Shown here one piece after another: positions 59,716-64,000 of a stretch of 64,000 nucleotides of DNA. Origin of the DNA: Thermasporomyces sp040195635 (GTDB lineage: Bacteria > Actinomycetota > Actinomycetes > Propionibacteriales > Actinopolymorphaceae); NCBI RefSeq assembly GCF_040195635.1, contig NZ_JBEFTX010000024.1:51671-115670 (forward strand), in the 5' to 3' direction. Position numbers and translations under genes: made by a program. A model generated the notes under the pieces. That model saw only the letters and a list, made by a program, of their open reading frames with translations. It was not told where the DNA came from and did not search any database. Each line of letters starts with the position of its first letter. The stretch's first letter is position 1.

Positions 59716-59844
59716 GCTACCGCCTCCTCGCCGTGGTTCGTTGCCCACGCCATCGTTCGTACGTGATCGTTCGTACGCCATCGTTCGTGCGCCGCAGTTG
59801 GTTGGCACCTGGTGGTCTGACCGGTTTTGCCGAGGGGTTCGAGG

Positions 59845-60609
59845 CTAGCCGACGTGACCCAGCCGGGCGGAGAGCGCCGCTGCGCCGTCGCTGACCAGCC
59901 GGCCGAGGCCGTCCTTGCGCTCCGGCGTCCACCGCACGGTCGGGACCGAGATGCTGATGGCCGCGACGGTGGTGCCGGCGCGGTCGGTCACCGGCGCGGC
60001 GACGCAGGCGACGGCCTCGTTCGACTCGCAGTACTCCTCGGCGATCCCGCAGCCGCGGATCTCCGTGAGCCGGGTACGCAGCTGCGTGGCCGAGGTGATG
60101 CTCCGCTTGGTCAGGGCGGGCAGGCTGTCGCCGATCGGGTACAGCTCGTCGAGCCGGCTGGAGTCGAGTCGGGCCAGCAGCATGAGGCCGACGGCGGTGC
60201 AGTGGGCGGGTAGGCGCCGGCCGACCGCGGACACCATGCGTACCGGATGGGTGCAGTCGGCCTTGGCAACATAGATCACGTGCCGGCCGTCGAGGACCGC
60301 GACGTGGACGGTCTCGTCGCACGCCACCGCCACCTCCGTCGCCGCCACCTGGCCCTCGCGGGCAAGGTCGAGCCTTTCGGCGTACGTCGCGCCGAGGTGG
60401 AACACACCCACCCCCAGGCGGAACCGGTGCGGCTGGCCCGGCACCGGGGTGAGGTAGGAACGTTCGACCAGGGTGCCGACGAGTTCGTGGACCGACGTAC
60501 GCGGCAGGTCGAGCCGGGCGTGGATCTCCGGGATGGACAGATCCTCGGCCGTGCCGAACAGCTCGAGGATGTCCAGTGCCCGCATGACCGCGGGGACGGA
60601 TCGGCCCAT
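59845..60609 (-). CDS. IclR-family transcriptional regulator
   Basis: A 254-residue regulator from ATG 60607-60609 (GAAGGAGCG upstream). The winged helix is VMRALDILELFGTAEDLSIPEIHARLDL (key part SIPEIHARLDLPRTSVHELV). The IclR effector domain includes DETVHVAVLDGRHVIYVAK, GRRLPAHCTAVG and SNEAVACVAAPVTDRAGTTVAAISIS, each trimmed here to its motif. It probably controls the dehydratase/FAH/aldehyde dehydrogenase genes that follow on the same strand, and a palindrome upstream (60678-60712) may be its operator. Confidence 0.92.
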   Translation of the reverse strand: MGRSVPAVMRALDILELFGTAEDLSIPEIHARLDLPRTSVHELVGTLVERSYLTPVPGQPHRFRLGVGVFHLGATYAERLDLAREGQVAATEVAVACDETVHVAVLDGRHVIYVAKADCTHPVRMVSAVGRRLPAHCTAVGLMLLARLDSSRLDELYPIGDSLPALTKRSITSATQLRTRLTEIRGCGIAEEYCESNEAVACVAAPVTDRAGTTVAAISISVPTVRWTPERKDGLGRLVSDGAAALSARLGHVG

Positions 60610-60677
60610 AGCTCGGCGCTCCTTCAGTTCCCGTGAGCGGGGAACGCTTGACGCGACTGGCTCCGCCTGCACACGAT

Positions 60678-60712
60678 GTCCGAGTATACGAATGGCGTTC
60701 GAGATACCGGAC
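60678..60712. promoter_or_regulatory. Palindromic operator upstream of the IclR gene
   Basis: The symmetric blocks are GTCCG...CGAA-N5-TTCG...CGGAC over 35 bases. Position between divergent IclR and U32-like genes and dyad length suit an IclR-type site. Confidence 0.55.
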
Positions 60713-60773
60713 ATGCGGGCGACGGCTACCGTACGACGGCTTTCGCACGATCGCCATCGACAATGGCAACCAG

Positions 60774-60865
60774 ACACTCAAGTCCTGGACACTCGGGTCC
60801 TGGACACTCAAGTCCTGAACAGTCGGGTCACTGGAGAATCGGGTCCTGAACACTCGGGTCCCGAA
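60774..60865. repeat. 15-bp degenerate tandem repeat, about 6 copies
   Basis: Units follow CACTCGGGTCCTGGA with A/G variation (CACTCAAGTCCTGGA, CAGTCGGGTCACTGG and others). The array ends 21 bases before the GTG of the U32-like gene, so it lies in that gene's leader or promoter. Confidence 0.85.
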
Positions 60866-60886
60866 CGATCGGAGGGTGGAATTGTC

Positions 60887-61831
60887 GTGGTTCGCACGCG
60901 CGGAACCCAACTGCTGGAGAAGCTCGATCTCCCTCCCCGCGACCTCGGGGAGCTTCCGGCTTCGGACAAGCGGTTCCCCGACGGGGTTCGGTACCGCGTC
61001 GAGATCCCGAGCACCGAAGGCCCACGCTGCCTCGCGGCGGCGCTGGAAGAGGCGGAGCGGTTGAAGGTGCCGGTCCGCCGGATCTCCCAGGGCACCGGCG
61101 TCTTCCTGCTGACCGACGTCGAACTCGACACCATGGTCGAGCAGGCCGACGCGGCGGGTGTGGAGGTCAGCCTGTTCGCCCGGCCCTGCGCGGGCTGGGG
61201 TGTCTCGGCGACTGCCCGGTCGGCCGCGGGCGGCGGGTTCGCCGCGACCGCACACGGCCAGGACCAGGTGGCCGCCGTCCTCGACGACATCCTCCGGGCT
61301 GCCGAGCACGGCATCCGCAGCGTGCTGATCTCCGACCTGGGCGTGTTGGCGGCGTTCGGGAAGCTGCGCGCGGCCGGTGACCTGCCGGCCGAGATGCAGG
61401 CGAAGGTCTCGGTGATGCTGCCGATCACCAACGCCGCGAACGCCCGTGTCCTGGAGGACCTCGGCGCGGACACGCTCAACGTCGCGACCGACCTGAGCCT
61501 TGCTCAGATCGCGGCGATCCGGGCGGCCGTGGACGTCCCGCTCGATGTCTACGTCGAGGCGCCGGACAACCTCGGTGGATACGTACGCCACCACGAACTG
61601 CCCGCGCTCATCGAGGTCGCGGCGCCGGTCTATGTCAAGTTCGGCTTGCGCAACGCACCGGACGTCTACCCGGCTGGTACGCATCTCGAGGCGACGACCG
61701 TCGCGCTGACCCGGGAACGGGTACGCCGGGCCCGGCTCGGGCTGGACCTGCTGGAGCGGTACGGCGTCGACGAGCCCACGTCCAAGCCCGGCGCCGCCGG
61801 ACTTGCCCTCCCGGTCAGGCGTACGACCTGA
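60887..61831 (+). CDS. Peptidase U32-like protein
   Basis: A 314-residue protein. The pattern GIRSVLISDLGVLAAFGKL, SVMLPITNAANARVLEDLGADT and LSLAQIAAIRAAVDVPLDVYVEA (trimmed here) follows the N-terminal barrel of U32 peptidases, including the ISDLG and ITN segments. The C-terminal U32 signature (the ExFxHGxxC region) is changed to DVYVEAPDNLGGYVRHHE, without the usual cysteines. It may be a non-proteolytic relative. GTG 60887 follows GGAGGG. It is divergent to the IclR gene and might be under its control. Confidence 0.65.
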   Translation: MVRTRGTQLLEKLDLPPRDLGELPASDKRFPDGVRYRVEIPSTEGPRCLAAALEEAERLKVPVRRISQGTGVFLLTDVELDTMVEQADAAGVEVSLFARPCAGWGVSATARSAAGGGFAATAHGQDQVAAVLDDILRAAEHGIRSVLISDLGVLAAFGKLRAAGDLPAEMQAKVSVMLPITNAANARVLEDLGADTLNVATDLSLAQIAAIRAAVDVPLDVYVEAPDNLGGYVRHHELPALIEVAAPVYVKFGLRNAPDVYPAGTHLEATTVALTRERVRRARLGLDLLERYGVDEPTSKPGAAGLALPVRRTT

Positions 61832-61902
61832 CCCCGGCCCGGTAGCCACCCTCGCGCCGCCACACTCCAGCCTGCTCGCGCCGTCGGCTCGCCCCGTCGC
61901 TT

Positions 61903-61942
61903 CGTCCGTCGGTTCGTCCGTCGGTTCGTCCGTCGGTTCGTC
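61903..61942. repeat. 12-bp tandem repeat, about 3 copies
   Basis: TCCGTCGGTTCG is repeated about three times directly before palindromic element F. Confidence 0.85.
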
Positions 61943-61995
61943 CGTGATCATGAAGGAAAATCGGCAGATGGGCCCCGAAAACCCTCATGATCACG
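61943..61995. repeat. TGATCATGA-bordered palindromic element F
   Basis: CGTGATCATGA (61943-61953) and its exact complement TCATGATCACG (61985-61995) enclose 31 bases. The element ends one base before the stop codon of the DUF885 gene and lies in a convergent gap. Confidence 0.87.
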
Positions 61996-61996
61996 G

Positions 61997-63712
61997 TCAT
62001 GCGGATCCTGGGCCGTGACTCGCCGCGAACTCGCCCGCGACCCGGCCGAGCACTGTCAAGGGGAGGTTGCCATGCCCCAACAGCGCGTCGTGGAAGGCCC
62101 TGATGTCGAACGACGCGCCAAGCCGCTGCTCGGCCTCCGCCCGCAACCGCACGATCTCCAGCCGTCCCACCATGTAACCGAGCGCCTGACCCGGCCAGGC
62201 GATGTAGCGGTCGATCTCGTTCTCGACGTTCTTTCGGGTGAGGGCGCTGTGCTCCATCATGAACCGCACCGCCCGATCCCGACTCCACCCGCGCGCGTGC
62301 ATCCCGGTGTCGACGACCAGCCGGCAGGCGCGCCAGAAGTCGAACGACACCATGCCCAGCTTCGCCACATCGCCGGTGTAGAGGCCCATCTCGTCGGCAA
62401 GCCGTTCGGTGTAGAGCGCCCACCCTTCGGTGAACGCGGTCGCACGGGCATGGCGGCGGAAGTCGCAGAGGTCCGGCAGCTCCCACAGCAACGCGAGCTG
62501 CGTGTGGTGGCCCGGCACCGACTCGTGGAACGTCAACCCCTGCAGTTCGAACCGCGGTCTCGTCGCAGGTTTGTACGTGTTGAGCCAGAACCGACCCGGC
62601 CGCGCGCCGTCGATGCTCGGCCACTGGTAGTAGCCCAGGTTCCCGTTCTCCGCTTCGTACACCGACTGCTCGAGAACCTCGCAGCCCACCTCAGGAACCC
62701 TGCCCAGCCAACGCGGCAACGCCTCCTGGGCTCTCGCCAGCGTCGCCCGCGCCTCGGCGAGCATCTCTTCGGCGTTGTCGAAGCAGAGCTCGGGGTCCGT
62801 ACGCAGTCGGTGAGTGATCTCGGCGAAGTCGGCCGTGCCGAGCGTGCGGGATCCGCGTTCGCGCATCTCCTCGGTCAGGTCCGCGACCAGCGAGAGGCCG
62901 AGTTCGTGGAGTTCGTCGACGCTGTGGTCGGTCGTCGTGTGCCCCGCGGCCAGTTGCTGGTAGAGCGCGACGCCGTCCGGCAGGTGCGCAAGCCCGGGCT
63001 CCTCGTCCGAGCGCGACGTCGGTAGGACCTCGCCCACCAGATGGTGCCGGTAGTCCGCGAGCGCCGGCCGCACCTGCTCGGCGACGACCGCCGCCACCCG
63101 GTCCCGAAATCCCGGCGGTTCGCCCTCCGCCGGCGCCGCCACCTTGGTCAGCGGGTCGTCGGCGAGCGACGTCGCGAGATAGGCCTCGACCTGCTCCACC
63201 GCGGCGAGAACCAACCGGCGCACGGGCAACCGGCCAGCCGCGCGGCCGTTGTCAAGCCGCCCTTGCGCGGCAGCCAACCAGGCCGACACCTTCGCGCAGC
63301 GGGCGAGATATCCGTCTGCATCCTGGGCCGTACGCAGCGTGGACTTCGGGAGGCTGATCATCACCGTCGCCGCCGAACCCGTGTGTGGTAACGGAGTCAC
63401 CGTGTAGTCAGGCGCCGCGGCCGCGAGACCCACCAGAGCGTCCGAGATCGTCCGCAGCATCACCTCACGGGTGATCCGGCGGTCGGCGTCGAGCAGGTCG
63501 GCCGCGACCGCGGAGGCCTGCTGGTGAAGGCGTTCCAGCTCGATTCGGCGCCGTTCCTCACCGGCCATCGTGAGGTCGGGTAGCAGGCCGGAGTATCCCG
63601 GATAGCCCACCTGGCTGGCGTAGAGCGGTGACCACGCCAGCTGGCCTCGGAACATCTCCTCCGCCAGTCGATCCAGTTCCTGCACGGCAACGTCGGCCTG
63701 CGTGTCGCCCAC
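61997..63712 (-). CDS. DUF885-family protein (zinc-peptidase-like)
   Basis: A 571-residue protein of the DUF885 family. The zinc-peptidase-like motif HESVPGHHTQLALL (HExxPGHH) is present, with the downstream ATAFTEGWALYTERLADEMG containing the second Glu ligand region. FELQGLTFHES and FWLNTYKP are other family marks. No signal peptide is visible at MGDTQADVAVQELDRLAEEM. Presumed metal-dependent hydrolase of unknown substrate. The stop lies one base from palindromic element F. It follows a sugar ABC permease gene by 55 bases on the same strand, so may be co-transcribed. Confidence 0.9.
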   Translation of the reverse strand: MGDTQADVAVQELDRLAEEMFRGQLAWSPLYASQVGYPGYSGLLPDLTMAGEERRRIELERLHQQASAVAADLLDADRRITREVMLRTISDALVGLAAAAPDYTVTPLPHTGSAATVMISLPKSTLRTAQDADGYLARCAKVSAWLAAAQGRLDNGRAAGRLPVRRLVLAAVEQVEAYLATSLADDPLTKVAAPAEGEPPGFRDRVAAVVAEQVRPALADYRHHLVGEVLPTSRSDEEPGLAHLPDGVALYQQLAAGHTTTDHSVDELHELGLSLVADLTEEMRERGSRTLGTADFAEITHRLRTDPELCFDNAEEMLAEARATLARAQEALPRWLGRVPEVGCEVLEQSVYEAENGNLGYYQWPSIDGARPGRFWLNTYKPATRPRFELQGLTFHESVPGHHTQLALLWELPDLCDFRRHARATAFTEGWALYTERLADEMGLYTGDVAKLGMVSFDFWRACRLVVDTGMHARGWSRDRAVRFMMEHSALTRKNVENEIDRYIAWPGQALGYMVGRLEIVRLRAEAEQRLGASFDIRAFHDALLGHGNLPLTVLGRVAGEFAASHGPGSA

Positions 63713-63767
63713 GTGGTTCGCCCTTCGGTCGGCTTCTGATCCCGGCGTCCGGTCCTTGGCGACAGCC

Positions 63768-64000
63768 TCAGCCTTTGATGCCGGTGAGGGTGACGCCTTC
63801 GATGAAGTAGCGTTGGAGGAAGAAGAACAGCGCGATGATGGGTGCGATCACCGCGGCGGATGCGGCCATCAGGTAGCCCCACTGCGCGGTGTAGACGCTC
63901 TGGAACGACGCCAGGCCGAGCGCGAGTGTGTAGTTCTCCTCGCTGCTCAGATAGAGCAACGGGTTGAGGAAGTCGTTCCAGGTCCCGATGAACGTGAAGA
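63768..64000 (-). CDS. Carbohydrate ABC transporter permease (MalG-like), 3' part
   Basis: The last 77 codons of a sugar ABC permease; the start lies beyond the window. The visible part ends with helices (MAASAAVIAPIIALFFFLQRYF) and the typical terminus YFIEGVTLTGIKG. Upstream, TWNDFLNPLLYL is the segment following the EAA loop in MalG/ThuG-type proteins. This marks the end of a sugar-uptake operon lying mostly outside the window, whose substrate cannot be stated. Confidence 0.93.
   Translation of the reverse strand, partial: FTFIGTWNDFLNPLLYLSSEENYTLALGLASFQSVYTAQWGYLMAASAAVIAPIIALFFFLQRYFIEGVTLTGIKG

Overview
This is GC-rich (around 70%) actinobacterial chromosome. The supporting signs are GTG and TTG starts with purine-rich ribosome sites, third-position G/C, many 4-bp ATGA gene overlaps, a stand-alone CIRCE-controlled groEL, a deazaflavin (F420) nitroreductase-family gene, a GAF-ANTAR protein, a PAS-GAF-SpoIIE phosphatase, and a DUF3263 gene beside otsB. 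The large carbohydrate-acid catabolic gene set and the lack of phage or plasmid genes suggest a soil saprophyte. A Propionibacteriales-type genus such as Kribbella or Actinopolymorpha is a guess only. No rRNA, tRNA, CRISPR array or transposase was recognised.

Layout. 1-5.4 kb: a vapBC toxin-antitoxin pair, an AraC regulator, an RraA-like aldolase with an amidohydrolase, a VOC protein, an M19 dipeptidase and a small membrane protein. 5.5-15.7 kb: groEL with two CIRCE operators and a strong terminator, an F420-type reductase, a cold-shock gene, a clan GH-D glycosidase, and a thrC-like gene translationally coupled to a MoaD/ThiS-like protein ending in Gly-Gly, behind a SAM riboswitch; then a secreted serine hydrolase and an XRE regulator/membrane-protein pair. 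15.7-19.3 kb: a frameshifted membrane protein and three anchored extracytoplasmic proteins. 19.3-28.7 kb: an exopolysaccharide/trehalose block (GT20 paralogue, GT2, O-antigen-ligase-like polymerase, GT4, Wzz/BY-kinase-like protein with a Tyr-rich tail, otsB, DUF3263). 28.9-31.4 kb: amidase, small GntR regulator, small zinc-ribbon protein. 31.6-37.2 kb: signalling operon cheB-cheR/PAS-histidine kinase-response regulator, followed by a GAF-ANTAR gene. 37.4-44.3 kb: VOC, Gfo/Idh/MocA dehydrogenase, canonical otsA coupled to an FGGY kinase, and a PP2C phosphatase. 44.5-48.9 kb: kdgK-eda, an atypical Nramp-like transporter and a FadR-type regulator. 49-55.6 kb: a LacI-headed operon (isomerase, two SDRs, hydroxyacid dehydrogenase), an imine-reductase-like gene and a TetR regulator. 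55.9-61.8 kb: an oxidative (Weimberg-like) sugar-acid pathway (enolase-superfamily dehydratase, FAH-family dehydratase, semialdehyde dehydrogenase) under an IclR regulator, then a U32-like protein. 62-64 kb: a DUF885 protein and the end of a sugar ABC permease gene.

How the genes fit together. Two catabolic routes for sugar acids are visible: KDG kinase/KDPG aldolase, and a non-phosphorylative route to 2-oxoglutarate. Each has its own regulator. Trehalose synthesis is split over two loci (otsA at 39 kb, otsB at 27 kb) with a divergent GT20 paralogue heading the polysaccharide genes.

The two least expected signals are these. First, a family of TGATCATGA-bordered palindromes occupies five of the seven convergent gene gaps longer than 150 bp, and in three cases contains the stop codon of a neighbouring gene. 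Second, the SAM-riboswitch-controlled threonine-synthase-like/sulfur-carrier pair looks more like a homocysteine-forming system than a threonine-forming one.
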